A stretch of 64,000 nucleotides of DNA from Treponema sp. UBA4307 (GTDB lineage Bacteria; Spirochaetota; Spirochaetia; Treponematales; Treponemataceae). Made by a program: the position numbers and the translations under genes. The notes under the pieces are model-generated. The model saw only the letters and a program-made list of their open reading frames with translations. It made no database searches and had not been told where the DNA came from. The DNA is taken from contig DGUP01000059.1 of NCBI GenBank assembly GCA_002394685.1, positions 44,968 to 108,967 on the forward strand, in the 5' to 3' direction. Each line of letters begins with the position of its first letter. Position 1 is the first letter of the stretch. Positions 47,228 through 56,313 of this stretch are shown in pieces.

Positions 47228-47665
47228 ATGACTTGTACATGCCAGCTTACAGTAAGATCTTATGAATGCGACAGTTACAATCATGTTAACAACGCAAACT
47301 ATTTAAACTATCTTGAATACGGTCGCCTTGAGTTTTTAAGGCAGGTAGGCTTTAACTACAAAAACTTTGTAAAAGCAGGTTTTTATATTTACGTAACCCA
47401 TGTAGATATTTTTTATAAAGCCTCAGCACTTTTAGACGACACTCTCTACATTGATACTACTCCTGTAAAAATGGGAGCTGTTCGTGGAGTATTTCATCAG
47501 GTAATCAGAAAGGAAGACGGAACTATCTGTTCTATGGCAGATGTAACCTGGGCCTGTGTAAATAAAGACGGTCAGCCTTGTCAGGTTCCACAGGATCATC
47601 TGGTACCGGGTCTTATTCCTTCTCCTGAAGACGCAGGTAAAATCAATCCAAAACACAGATTCTAG
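47228..47665 (+). CDS. acyl-CoA thioesterase, 4-hydroxybenzoyl-CoA thioesterase/YbgC type
   Basis: 145 residues, a single hotdog fold. Active-site pattern RSYECDSYNHVNNANYLNYLEYGR has the conserved Asp and His-Val-Asn of the 4HBT group (given here as the motif spanning residues about 10-33). The second half carries VTHVDIFYKASALLDDTLYI and ends GKINPKHRF. It should hydrolyse acyl-CoA or acyl-carrier thioesters in the cytoplasm as a tetramer. Coupled to the DUF5312-like gene (two bases between). Faces the convergent glycosyltransferase after 21 bases; fits the lipid theme of the next block. Confidence 0.88.
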   Translation: MTCTCQLTVRSYECDSYNHVNNANYLNYLEYGRLEFLRQVGFNYKNFVKAGFYIYVTHVDIFYKASALLDDTLYIDTTPVKMGAVRGVFHQVIRKEDGTICSMADVTWACVNKDGQPCQVPQDHLVPGLIPSPEDAGKINPKHRF

Positions 47666-47686
47666 TTTAAGTTCCCAATAGAGGCC

Positions 47687-48436
47687 TTATTTTTTACTCA
47701 TTTTGCAGCGCAGAAGGGCAAGAAAGGCCCGTGGAATTCCAAAAACTTTGTAAATTTCCAGAGTGTCTTTTATTGGGCGGAAGTGGGTTGCATGATTTTC
47801 CCTTGAATCATATACGGTTTCAATGGGAACTTCTTCAATATTTATGTTGTTAATGAAGGCGCACTGGAGCATTTGCATTTCATATTCAAAGCGGTTTCCC
47901 TTAAGTTCCAGCAGTTTTGGAATAAAAGATTTAGGGATTCCCCGCAAGCCGGTCTGAGTATCTTTAAGTGTTTTATTATACAGGACTTTGATTATCATAT
48001 TTGTGCCAACATTTCCAATGCGGCTTTTTTCAGGAACATTTGGTAAATCAAAATCTCTTGACCCCAGCACCAGAGAATCTGAAGCGCACCAGAGTCTTTC
48101 CATTACATCACCTATAGCACGAGGGGTATGCTGACCGTCAGAATCTGCAGTTACCAGTCCAATAAAATCCTGAATATTTTCCATACAGTAAGAGAAAGCA
48201 GTTTTTAAGGCGGCACCTTTTCCCAGATTTATTTTGTGATGAATTACTCTTGCTCCAAGTTTTTCTGCTTCCTGAAAAATTGACTGATAGGAACTTGCGC
48301 TTCCGTCATCAACAATAAGAATGTTTGTCAGTTTTTCAGAAATTAAATTTTTCAGTAAATCTAAAAGTCTCTGATCCGGTTCATAGGATGGAATTACAAC
48401 TGGAATAAAATTATTATGATTTTCTTTTTTTACCAT
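47687..48436 (-). CDS. family 2 glycosyltransferase, dolichyl/polyprenyl-phosphate-sugar synthase type
   Basis: 249 residues from ATG 48436, placed four bases after the deacetylase stop; an earlier in-frame ATG (48472) lies inside that gene. GT-A fold: VVIPSYEPDQRLL, ILIVDDGSAS, metal-binding ADSDGQHTP, VLGSRDFDLP and the DTQTGLRG motif typical of the DPM1/GtrB-like group. No membrane helices, unlike GtrB. Probably transfers a sugar to a lipid or polyprenyl phosphate at the inner membrane. Follows the polysaccharide deacetylase, hydrolase and fatty-acid kinase genes, suggesting a role in envelope glycolipid synthesis. Confidence 0.85.
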   Translation of the reverse strand: MVKKENHNNFIPVVIPSYEPDQRLLDLLKNLISEKLTNILIVDDGSASSYQSIFQEAEKLGARVIHHKINLGKGAALKTAFSYCMENIQDFIGLVTADSDGQHTPRAIGDVMERLWCASDSLVLGSRDFDLPNVPEKSRIGNVGTNMIIKVLYNKTLKDTQTGLRGIPKSFIPKLLELKGNRFEYEMQMLQCAFINNINIEEVPIETVYDSRENHATHFRPIKDTLEIYKVFGIPRAFLALLRCKMSKK

Positions 48437-48440
48437 TCTG

Positions 48441-49298
48441 CTAACTCTTTGAATCACGAATAAAATCTTCAATCGTTACAATTGAAAATCCCTTTCTCTT
48501 TAACATTCTAATTATTTTCTCAATATTTCTCAAATAGGATTTTCTTCCACGGTTTATATAAAGCTTTTCTCCAAAAGACAAACCTTCCGGAAGAGGCAGC
48601 TTTTTTTTAGAAAGTTCAAAGGGATGTACATAAAAAAGATATGCATCAGAATGCCTTAAATATTTCCGGATCAGTCTTTTTACTAAAAACCAGGGAGCCA
48701 TTCTTAAATAGCCTCCCCCTGAAACCGGAAAATTTTTTCCAAAGAGTTTGCTTATACAGGGTTTTATTTCGTAAAAACCGTCCCTGGAGTAAACTACTTC
48801 ATTTATTTTTTGATAATCAGATAAATCAAGTCCACCAGCATTACGGGAAGTTTTAAATTCCATGCTGGAAGAATCAAATATAAAACCTTCGTCTTTGATA
48901 ATCTGCAAACGCTCCTGGTCTATTCCAAAACAAGGGGCTCTGTATCCGGCGGGCTTTTTTTGAAAATTGTCGTGTATTTCTGCAAGGGCTCTGGAAATAT
49001 CATTTCTAAATTCATTTACATCCTGTGTTAAAGGAGGAAGATGCTGATATCCATGTAAATCAATCTGATGACCCTTTACTCTTGCCTCTTTTAAATAAGG
49101 CAGACAGTATGGTAAAAAATCCACTGTCAAAAAAAGGGATGCCCGTGCGCCGTATTTTTCCAGCAGTTTTGTAAACGATTTTATTTCTTCCGCACAGGTA
49201 AATGCTGAATCAAGAGGGGGACATTTTTCTTTTATACAGGAAGTATCGTAGTATGATTCTACATCCATTGTAAAAAACGCTACTTTCTTTTTATTCAT
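48441..49298 (-). CDS. polysaccharide deacetylase-like protein (NodB fold)
   Basis: 285 residues. NodB-type features: FTMDVESYY as the first motif (one catalytic Asp), DLHGYQHLPP with the HxxxH metal pair, and YRAPCFGID as motif 3. A C-terminal stretch FYVHPFELS and GFSIVTIEDFI resembles the DUF3473-containing deacetylases found with polysaccharide clusters (PEP-CTERM/EPS type). No signal peptide, so cytoplasmic action is likely. Overlaps the alpha/beta hydrolase gene by eight bases. The substrate could be an N-acetylated glycan or lipid-linked sugar made by the neighbouring GT2. Confidence 0.85.
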   Translation of the reverse strand: MNKKKVAFFTMDVESYYDTSCIKEKCPPLDSAFTCAEEIKSFTKLLEKYGARASLFLTVDFLPYCLPYLKEARVKGHQIDLHGYQHLPPLTQDVNEFRNDISRALAEIHDNFQKKPAGYRAPCFGIDQERLQIIKDEGFIFDSSSMEFKTSRNAGGLDLSDYQKINEVVYSRDGFYEIKPCISKLFGKNFPVSGGGYLRMAPWFLVKRLIRKYLRHSDAYLFYVHPFELSKKKLPLPEGLSFGEKLYINRGRKSYLRNIEKIIRMLKRKGFSIVTIEDFIRDSKS

Positions 49299-50247
49299 CC
49301 ACGTTTTCCTTCAAAAATGAAATAATGGTCTGATCATATTTTTCAGGAGCATTAATTCTTACGTGAGAATGAACTCCGTGCTCAAACCAGACAAGTTTTT
49401 TTGGAGCCTGGCACAAGTCATACATTTTTTGCCCCATGTCCGGCGGAGAAAACTTATCCTCCCTGCTATATATAAAAAGCACAGGCTTTTTCATTTTTCC
49501 AATATAATTCACCGGTCCGTCTTTAAATGCATTTCTTCCAGAAGCAATTGAAATTAAAAGCATCACAATATTTGAGGTTGGAAATTTTGCGTGATGTCTT
49601 TTTTTCAGGTGATTTTCAAAAATGTCCCTGAAGCGGGAGAACATTCCGTCTGCAACAAGAGCATTCATATATTCCGGGCAGTCAGCACTTGTAAAAGCGT
49701 AAAGGGCTGCTGCAGATCCAATGCAGATTCCGTGACAGACAATACTTTTACAGGCTTTTTCCTGGTGAAGAAATTTTGCCCAGTTAATAATATCTGGCCA
49801 TTCTTTAAAACCTACATTATTAAATTTTCCGTCAGAAAGACCGTGACTTCTGTTATCAATTACAAGTACATTATAGCCCGCTGCCCTGTAAGGATCAGAA
49901 AAATAGCAGCTGTAAGTACAGCCTTCACTTCTTCCCGCAATTATAATCGCAGCTTTATCAAAACCAAAATCAAAATATTCACCGTAAAGATTAAAACCTT
50001 CACTTACAATGTGTACGGATTCTTTTCTGGATGAATAATTTCCCAGCCACTTCTGTCCCTGAGCAAACATTTCAATCTGCTCCTGGTCCTTAGTGTCGCT
50101 GCATTTTCTGGTCCATTTTTTTTTGCTGCTTCGAACTAAAAGAATATTATAAAGTATAAGTGGAATTACAAATACTGGAACTATCACTAAAAAAAATAAA
50201 AGTGCAATTATTCCTGCCCATATTAAACCAATTGTCCAGCCCGGCAT
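49291..50247 (-). CDS. membrane-anchored alpha/beta hydrolase with Cys in the nucleophile elbow
   Basis: 318 residues from ATG 50247, with AGAGAGG five bases upstream. One N-terminal membrane helix (about 4-35, LIWAGIIALLFFLVIVPVF). The hydrolase core (about 75-318) has AAIIIAGRSEGCTY, VIDNRSHGLSDG, the nucleophile elbow HGICIGSAAA where the usual Ser of GxSxG is Cys (codon TGC), Asp in YSREDKFSPPD and His in EHGVHSHVR. Related to the other hydrolase at 52961, whose elbow has Ser. The Cys change may give a thiol esterase or loss of activity. Ends eight bases inside the deacetylase gene. Substrate unknown. Confidence 0.85.
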   Translation of the reverse strand: MPGWTIGLIWAGIIALLFFLVIVPVFVIPLILYNILLVRSSKKKWTRKCSDTKDQEQIEMFAQGQKWLGNYSSRKESVHIVSEGFNLYGEYFDFGFDKAAIIIAGRSEGCTYSCYFSDPYRAAGYNVLVIDNRSHGLSDGKFNNVGFKEWPDIINWAKFLHQEKACKSIVCHGICIGSAAALYAFTSADCPEYMNALVADGMFSRFRDIFENHLKKRHHAKFPTSNIVMLLISIASGRNAFKDGPVNYIGKMKKPVLFIYSREDKFSPPDMGQKMYDLCQAPKKLVWFEHGVHSHVRINAPEKYDQTIISFLKENVDE

Positions 50248-50260
50248 AAAAACCTCTCTA

Positions 50261-51916
50261 TTAAAAACCAATTATAAAATTATATATTCCCTGACCGCCT
50301 TCAACAAAGTTTACTTCCATGTCCGGATAATTTTTTTCTACCACATTGGAGAACTCTTCCTCCATTGCAGCTGTGCAGTCAGCTCCCTTAAAAACAATAC
50401 AGCTTTCTTTTTCATCAATGCAAGGAACTTTGCTGAAACTTTGAGTTACAATTTCTTCGATTGTTCTACCGCTGCAGGTCAGATCCCCGTTAACCAGAGC
50501 AACAAAATCATCTTTATTACAATGGATGGAATTTGAAGTATAGTCTCTGGAAGCAACAGTTATTTCAACAGTGTCACAATTTTCAGCTCCCTGTTTTAAA
50601 AGTGACACTACATAGTCTCCGTCCTGGTCATCAATTCCTACAGCCATAGCAAGAGCATAATAACCTTCCACGACTGATTTTGTTTCCAGAACAGTCACAT
50701 TATTCAATCCAGAAAGTGCCGCCGCCTGCTGAGCCGCTTTGATAATATTTTTATTATTTGGAAGAACAACAATTTTTTCCGCATTTACTGTTTTAAAGGC
50801 ATCAACAAATTCTTTTGTAGAAGTATTCATTGTCTGGCCGCCTTTAAGTACCATATGGCAACCAAACTGTTTAAACAAATCTTTTATACCCTGTCCATTT
50901 GCAACTGCAATAATTCCCACTTTCTTTTCCGGCTGAAGTTCTGCCTTTTTCTCAAAGTGTTCATTATGCTGAAGCTGCATATTCTCCATCTTAAATGTAA
51001 CAAACTCGCCAAACTGCTGGGCAAACTCAATTACCTGATAAGGCCTGATGGTATGAATATGTACTCTTACTCTACTACCATCCCGCACTGCAACCAGGGA
51101 ATTCCCCATTTTGTTTAACTGAAAAATAAAATCATCCAGATCAAATTTTCTTACAGAACATTTACTGTTCATAATCTGAAGCAGGAATTCCGTACAGTAG
51201 CCCAAAGTAAAAACAGAATCTTCGTTAAACAAATCTGGATTTATCGAATTTACAAGAAGCTGTGAATCAGAAAGTTCTTCATCATTTGAATTCAAGGAAA
51301 CAATTTCTCCGGAAAGATATTTCAACATTCCTTCAATAATATAAATGTAACCAGTTGCTCCGCTGTCCACCACCCCCGCTTCTTTTAAAACAGGAAGCAG
51401 TTCAGGAGTAAGGGCAAGACTTTTTTTCATCTCTGCAATATACATAGAAAGCATTGATTCAAAAGACACGCTTCTGTTTATCTGGGAACGGATACCTTCT
51501 GCACCATCCCTTGTAACTGTGAGAATTGTTCCTTCAACAGGTTTCACAACTGATTCATAGGCAACCTTGTAACCTCTGCTCAAGGCTTCCATAAGTTCAT
51601 CTACATTTACAATGCTGTCACTTTCCAGACTTTGAGACATTCCGTTAAAGAGCTGAGAAAGAATTACACCAGAGTTTCCTCTTGCTCCAAGAAGCATTCC
51701 TGAATTTACTCTCTTAAGATAGGCTCCCAGGTCGTCATCCGATAAAGCAGATGCCAGCCCGTTTTCAAGAGTAAGTCGCATATTTGTACCAGTGTCCCCG
51801 TCAGAAACAGGAAACACATTCATATCATTTACCTGATTTTCATGCTTCTTGAGATTATTCAATCCGTTCCGAAGCATCTGCTCCAGCAGAGTTCCATTTA
51901 AACTCGTTGTCTTCAT
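50261..51916 (-). CDS. fakA: fatty acid kinase ATP-binding subunit, FakA type
   Basis: 551 residues. N-terminal DhaL-like domain (about 1-195) with the Mg-ATP site NVFPVSDGDTGTNM and GARGNSGVILSQLF; a middle domain; and a C-terminal DAK1-like domain (KKVGIIAVANGQGIKDLF, VVLPNNKNIIKAAQQA, EGGQGIYNFIIGF). In Firmicutes FakA phosphorylates fatty acids bound to FakB, producing acyl phosphate for membrane lipid synthesis from exogenous acids. The FakB-like gene is directly upstream, 42 bases away, supporting the function. Followed after 13 bases by the membrane hydrolase. FakA is less studied in spirochaetes, so substrate is inferred. Confidence 0.9.
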   Translation of the reverse strand: MKTTSLNGTLLEQMLRNGLNNLKKHENQVNDMNVFPVSDGDTGTNMRLTLENGLASALSDDDLGAYLKRVNSGMLLGARGNSGVILSQLFNGMSQSLESDSIVNVDELMEALSRGYKVAYESVVKPVEGTILTVTRDGAEGIRSQINRSVSFESMLSMYIAEMKKSLALTPELLPVLKEAGVVDSGATGYIYIIEGMLKYLSGEIVSLNSNDEELSDSQLLVNSINPDLFNEDSVFTLGYCTEFLLQIMNSKCSVRKFDLDDFIFQLNKMGNSLVAVRDGSRVRVHIHTIRPYQVIEFAQQFGEFVTFKMENMQLQHNEHFEKKAELQPEKKVGIIAVANGQGIKDLFKQFGCHMVLKGGQTMNTSTKEFVDAFKTVNAEKIVVLPNNKNIIKAAQQAAALSGLNNVTVLETKSVVEGYYALAMAVGIDDQDGDYVVSLLKQGAENCDTVEITVASRDYTSNSIHCNKDDFVALVNGDLTCSGRTIEEIVTQSFSKVPCIDEKESCIVFKGADCTAAMEEEFSNVVEKNYPDMEVNFVEGGQGIYNFIIGF

Positions 51917-51958
51917 ATTGTCAGTTCATTTTTAAGTCAATTTGCAGATTCAAAAAAA

Positions 51959-52891
51959 TTATTTTTTCTGAGTAAGGGATTCAAAAAGCTTTCTTTCTTC
52001 CACCAGCCCCTGGGAAATAGGTTTACCCATATAGTAAAGGCTCATTAATCCAGGACCAACATTTACTCCGCAGCCAGGGAAAACATCACAGATATAAATC
52101 TTTTTTGGATGGAAACGTTCTTCAATCATTGTTTTGAAGATTTCAGCCTGCTTAAGTCGGTCAGTCTGGGCAATAACCATTATCTGATTTTCAGGATTTT
52201 CAACTTCTGCTGCAATGTATTCAAGAAGAATTCTGTAAGCTGCTTTTTCACCCTTAATGTTTCCAATAACTGTAGTGAGGCCGTTGTAATCAAATTCTCC
52301 TACCGGCTTAATTCCAACCAACTGTCCAAAGAATGCTTTTGCATTTGTAATGCGGCCCTTTCTTGCAACAAAGGTTAAATCATCCAGCCAGCCTGACTGA
52401 TGGAAACGATTTTTATTTTCATTAATCCAGGCTGCAGTTTCTTTAAGAGACTTTCCTTCTTCCCTTAACTGAGAAGCATAAATTGCAAGGAGGCCGTAAC
52501 CTGGACCGTAACGGAGAGAATCAATGCATTCAATTTCTGCGTCAGGATATTTTTTCATAACCAGTTCTCTGGCCTGAAGAGTAAAATTATATGATCCGCT
52601 CAAGCCGGTAGAAATAGACATTGAAAGAACTCCAATTCCCTGTTTAACATAAGCTTCAAATTTTTCTGCATATTCCCCGACAGATGCAGGTGATGTTTTA
52701 TAACTTGAAGGATCTTTTTTTATTGAAGAATAAAAATCTTCGTGAGAAATAAAATCCCATTCCAGATTCAGTTTAACTTCTTCCCCATCAGGTTTAACAA
52801 TGTGGGAAGGAACAAAATCAATATCATATTCCTGACGAAGATCTTTATTTAATTCACAAAATGCATCTGGAAGAATTACAAACTTTTTCAT
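51959..52891 (-). CDS. DegV-family fatty-acid-binding protein, FakB type
   Basis: 310 residues. DegV fold: N-terminal KKFVILPDAFCELNKDL, SYKTSPASVGEY, the ligand-site SMSISTGLSGSYNF (Ser-Ile-Ser-Thr-Gly-Leu-Ser-Gly pattern for the fatty-acid carboxyl), IDSLRYGPGYGLLA, FVARKGRITNAKAFFGQLVGIKPV given as the central helix and strand, and a C-terminal VGPGLMSLYYMG. FakB carries a fatty acid for phosphorylation by FakA, the next gene. Presence of the pair in a block with ACP, acyl ligase and PlsC-type enzymes argues for use of host or diet fatty acids. Confidence 0.88.
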   Translation of the reverse strand: MKKFVILPDAFCELNKDLRQEYDIDFVPSHIVKPDGEEVKLNLEWDFISHEDFYSSIKKDPSSYKTSPASVGEYAEKFEAYVKQGIGVLSMSISTGLSGSYNFTLQARELVMKKYPDAEIECIDSLRYGPGYGLLAIYASQLREEGKSLKETAAWINENKNRFHQSGWLDDLTFVARKGRITNAKAFFGQLVGIKPVGEFDYNGLTTVIGNIKGEKAAYRILLEYIAAEVENPENQIMVIAQTDRLKQAEIFKTMIEERFHPKKIYICDVFPGCGVNVGPGLMSLYYMGKPISQGLVEERKLFESLTQKK

Positions 52892-52960
52892 TTAGTACTC
52901 CTTAAAAATTCACATTAGGGGTCTTGCAGTCAGCCCACTATTACAATGAAACGATTTTTA

Positions 52961-53866
52961 TCACGCCTCTTCAATGTAATTGTTTAAATATTTGAAAAAT
53001 TGATTTTGAATTTCAGGCCCACCAGTCTCAAGGGATTTTATATGAACAGCATCAGGAACCTTAATTAAAACTTTTTCACCTGGATTTATGTTAAAACATT
53101 TCTCTACAAAAATAAAGGGTATTGTTTCGTCTTTTTCCCCATAAAGAAAAATCACCGGAATATAATTATCCTTAAGGGAATCAACAGTAGAATCTTTTAT
53201 ATCAACCTTAGCAAGTTTAAGCCCCAGAGCACGGCTGCTTCTTGTTACAATATAGCGGATGATTTTATTTTTATTCAAAACATTTTCCATCTGTTCATAA
53301 ACGGAAGTGTAGCAGGAATCAATTACCAGAGCCTTTACTTTTTCAGATTTTATTTTTGAAGAAAGATATGCCAGAGTTGCAGCCCCCATTGATGCTCCAT
53401 GCACAACAATTTTTTCCACAGAAGTATTTTCTTCCAGCCACTTAATCCATTCAAGAACATCATACTGTTCACTCATTCCCATACCGCAGAATTTTCCGCC
53501 GCTTTTTCCAAGAGTCCTCTGATAAATCATAAGTACGTTGAAGCCCTGCTGAACATACAAATCATTTACAGTAGAAAAATTTACGTAAGGGCAGCTTCTA
53601 TACCCATGAATGAGAAGCACAGTTTTTTTTGATCCGATGCTGATGTAATCCCCGAACAAATCAAGGCCTTCTGCACTGCTAATTTTTATTTCAGAAAATT
53701 CATAAGGAATTTTTATCCGGGCAAGAAATTCATTTCGCCTCCTGCCGCTGTTTTTTGGAGCCTTATGTCTTCCGAATAAATTAAAAAACACACCAAAAGG
53801 AAATCCAGCCGGAGCAATAACGAAGAAAATTATAAAAAAGATTATAAACCAGATTTTTGCAGACAA
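52961..53866 (-). CDS. membrane-anchored alpha/beta hydrolase
   Basis: 301 residues with an N-terminal membrane helix (about 4-25, FIIFFIIFFVIAPAGFPFGV). Core: VLLIHGYRSCPYV, MIYQRTLGKSGGKF, nucleophile elbow VVHGASMGAATLAYL (Ser in GASMG), Asp in YGEKDETIPF and His in PDAVHIKSLE, a complete triad. Similar in size and layout to the hydrolase at 49291. Last gene of the ACP/ligase/acyltransferase operon, six bases after ACP. May hydrolyse lipids or thioesters at the membrane. Confidence 0.88.
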   Translation of the reverse strand: MSAKIWFIIFFIIFFVIAPAGFPFGVFFNLFGRHKAPKNSGRRRNEFLARIKIPYEFSEIKISSAEGLDLFGDYISIGSKKTVLLIHGYRSCPYVNFSTVNDLYVQQGFNVLMIYQRTLGKSGGKFCGMGMSEQYDVLEWIKWLEENTSVEKIVVHGASMGAATLAYLSSKIKSEKVKALVIDSCYTSVYEQMENVLNKNKIIRYIVTRSSRALGLKLAKVDIKDSTVDSLKDNYIPVIFLYGEKDETIPFIFVEKCFNINPGEKVLIKVPDAVHIKSLETGGPEIQNQFFKYLNNYIEEA

Positions 53867-53872
53867 TTAAAA

Positions 53873-54130
53873 CTAATCCTTTTGATTCTTTTCAATAAAA
53901 TCAACTATATCACCAAAAGTTTTGAAATCCCCTAAACCAGCATCATCAAAAGTAACACCAAAAGTTTCTTCCATAACAATTACCAGAAAAAGCATTCCCA
54001 CAGAAGTAAGCCCCAGGTCCACATTCAAACTTGAAGAATCCGTGATGGAAGGTAGAATATCTTTTTTTTGAGGATCTGCATTTAAGAGAACCTCTTTTAA
54101 TTTGTCCTGAATTTCTTTTCTACTTAACAT
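53873..54130 (-). CDS. acyl carrier protein
   Basis: 85 residues, one helical carrier domain. The phosphopantetheine site is DLGLTSVGMLFLV (Ser42 or so within LTSVG); normally this reads DSL, so Asp is replaced by Thr before Ser. Acidic overall. It lies nine bases after the acyl-AMP ligase and six bases before the hydrolase, the classical setting for a dedicated carrier loaded by an acyl-AMP ligase, rather than the housekeeping AcpP of fatty-acid synthesis. The start has a moderate ribosome site. Confidence 0.85.
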   Translation of the reverse strand: MLSRKEIQDKLKEVLLNADPQKKDILPSITDSSSLNVDLGLTSVGMLFLVIVMEETFGVTFDDAGLGDFKTFGDIVDFIEKNQKD

Positions 54131-54139
54131 AATTTTTCC

Positions 54140-55648
54140 TTAACACTTATGATATCTTAAAACTTTCATACTTGGACTTCGTTCAAAATCCTGTTTACGA
54201 ATTGTAATTTTAGAAACTCTCTGATATGGAAGAAGAGTTGAATTTATTTTCTCCAGTTCTTTCTTCAAATAACTTTCCTTATCCTCAACAGGTATTTTTT
54301 CCAGCTCAGCATTTCTTGGAACAACTTCCAGCGCCAGAAAGTGATTGCCCATATCGTCCCGGTCTTCAAAAACCTGGGAATCCTGAATGCAATCCAGTTC
54401 ATTAAACTTTGCTTCAACTTCTGCAGGAGAAACATTTTCACCGTTTGCAAGAATAATTATTTCTTTTATGCGGCCCACAATATACATAAGGCCGTCCTGG
54501 TCAAAGCGAACCAGGTCTCCAGTTTTAAACCAGCCGTCCTGAAAAGCCGAAGCATTTTCATCCGGTTCACCAACATATTCCTTCAGAAGATTTTTTCCTT
54601 TAAGCCAGAGTTCCCCGTTAACAACTTTATATTCCTGGTTTTCATAAAGGTAACCAACAGACTCCGGTCTTTCCTGATTGCGGGGATTACCTGAAACCAG
54701 ATTTGCAGTTTCTGTCATTCCGTAACCCGGCAGAAGATTTACGCCCATTTTTCCATATTCAGAGATCAGGTATGGAGAAACAGTTGCGGCACCGCAGATA
54801 ATCGTTTTTAACTGGTCCCCCAGCATATTTCTCTTAAACTGTCTGGAAAGATTCAAAGCCATCTCTGCAAGAGCGGGAACAGTTACGAGAATGGTAGGTT
54901 TAAAGATTGCAATATCCTTAAACATATCCTTATTATTTTTACAGATAAAAAGTGTGCTGCCTGTGTAAAGACAGGTAAGAAGATTTCTAATAAGACCAAA
55001 AACATGTGACAGCGGCAGAACTAAAATGTAACGCTGATTAAAAACATCTTTTATTCCGTAGCAGCCGTTTTTTGTTCCCTGGAGAACAGCCTGATTTGTA
55101 AGGAGAGCTCCCTTGCTTTTTCCAGTTGTTCCACCTGTAAACATAATCACACAGTCCCTGTCACCTTTACAGTCAAGGGCAGAAGTTTTTGTATCAGAAG
55201 ATTCTGCTGTAGAAATTGCACAGATTCCGTTGTCTTTAACAGTTTTAATTTTATCTTCAAGGGCAGGATTATAAACCAGTGCCTTTACTCCGAATTTTTT
55301 ACAGCAGCCGAAAACAGCCCCTTCATCAAGATGAGCAGGAAAAATTGCAGTACACACCCCCAGCGTAGTAAGTGCAAGAAAGGCTTTTACAAAGTCATAG
55401 GAATTAGGAGAAAAAAGAGCCACTCTGTCACCTTCATAAATTCCTTTACTGATAAGAAAAGTTCTGTACAAAGCAACATCTTCTTCCAGTTGATTATATG
55501 TATATTCTTTTCCGTCAAAAAGAACTGCTTTATTTTCACCGTAAACTGAAACTGAATGTTTCCACATTTGGGAAACACTGTCATAGCTGATAATTTTACT
55601 GAAGCTTTCCTGATCAGTATATTTTCTGAAAACCTCATTATCTGTCAT
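54140..55648 (-). CDS. acyl-AMP ligase (ANL family acyl-CoA/acyl-ACP synthetase)
   Basis: 502 residues. Motifs in order: VIMFTGGTTGKSKGALLT (ATP P-loop), LPLSHVFGL, GYGMTETANLVSG, WFKTGDLVRFDQDG, YIVGRIKEIIILANGENVSP (hinge) and the C-terminal lysine region SPSMKVLRY. Activates a carboxylic acid with ATP and transfers the acyl group to CoA or ACP. With ACP directly downstream, the acceptor is probably that carrier. Its start overlaps the acyltransferase gene by four bases. Acid specificity cannot be read from the sequence. Confidence 0.9.
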   Translation of the reverse strand: MTDNEVFRKYTDQESFSKIISYDSVSQMWKHSVSVYGENKAVLFDGKEYTYNQLEEDVALYRTFLISKGIYEGDRVALFSPNSYDFVKAFLALTTLGVCTAIFPAHLDEGAVFGCCKKFGVKALVYNPALEDKIKTVKDNGICAISTAESSDTKTSALDCKGDRDCVIMFTGGTTGKSKGALLTNQAVLQGTKNGCYGIKDVFNQRYILVLPLSHVFGLIRNLLTCLYTGSTLFICKNNKDMFKDIAIFKPTILVTVPALAEMALNLSRQFKRNMLGDQLKTIICGAATVSPYLISEYGKMGVNLLPGYGMTETANLVSGNPRNQERPESVGYLYENQEYKVVNGELWLKGKNLLKEYVGEPDENASAFQDGWFKTGDLVRFDQDGLMYIVGRIKEIIILANGENVSPAEVEAKFNELDCIQDSQVFEDRDDMGNHFLALEVVPRNAELEKIPVEDKESYLKKELEKINSTLLPYQRVSKITIRKQDFERSPSMKVLRYHKC

Positions 55649-56313
55649 TTTCTCACCTTCCTTTTTCTATATGATTCAACCATCTTACATAATTCTTCTT
55701 CTTTATCGTGTAATTTTTTTGTAATGGAATCTATGTCATTTAGATTAGCATTTAAACCGCAAAGTTTCATTACATCTACAGGCTCACTTACAGCAATCAC
55801 AATCCGGTCCCACCAGTGTTTCTTTTTCCGGATACAGGCCTGGACAATAGGCTTACCACTCTGCAGGGCCATTAAAACCATTCCGGATTTAAAATCCTGA
55901 ACCGAAATATTTTTATCAGTAAGGATTCTTCCCTCAGGAAAAATGCCAACCATATGATTTGCTTTTAAATTCCGGACAATCTCCTTAAAGGAAGACATAT
56001 TGAAATTTTCCCGGTCAATGGGAATGCACTTAAATTTCGTAAACCAGAATTTTTTTGCCTTAGTATTAAACAGTTCCTTTAAAGTCACAAAATGAATCCG
56101 CCTGTACCAGAAGGCATACATAAGATATACAGGATCTACATAAGAAAGATGATTTGATGCAAGAATAGCACCGCCCCGGATTTTTTTTCTGGCAGCCTTG
56201 TTTTCATACAAAACTTTTACCCTGAAAAAAAGAAAACCGGGAGGACTTATTACAATTCTGACCAAGTCAAAAAATAAGTTCGAAAAGAATCCATCATTAT
56301 TTTGTTTTTTCAT
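55645..56313 (-). CDS. PlsC-type 1-acyl-glycerol-3-phosphate acyltransferase
   Basis: 222 residues. HX4D motif in SNHLSYVDPVYLMYAFW, the glycerol-phosphate motif FPEGRIL, and a downstream VVQACIRKKKHW segment; a hydrophobic N-terminal stretch suggests membrane association. Transfers an acyl group to lysophosphatidic acid or a related acceptor. Second in the operon, overlapping the preceding acyltransferase by 17 bases and the ligase by four, so all three are coupled. Presence of two divergent PlsC-like enzymes suggests sequential acylation of one lipid. Confidence 0.88.
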   Translation of the reverse strand: MKKQNNDGFFSNLFFDLVRIVISPPGFLFFRVKVLYENKAARKKIRGGAILASNHLSYVDPVYLMYAFWYRRIHFVTLKELFNTKAKKFWFTKFKCIPIDRENFNMSSFKEIVRNLKANHMVGIFPEGRILTDKNISVQDFKSGMVLMALQSGKPIVQACIRKKKHWWDRIVIAVSEPVDVMKLCGLNANLNDIDSITKKLHDKEEELCKMVESYRKRKVRK

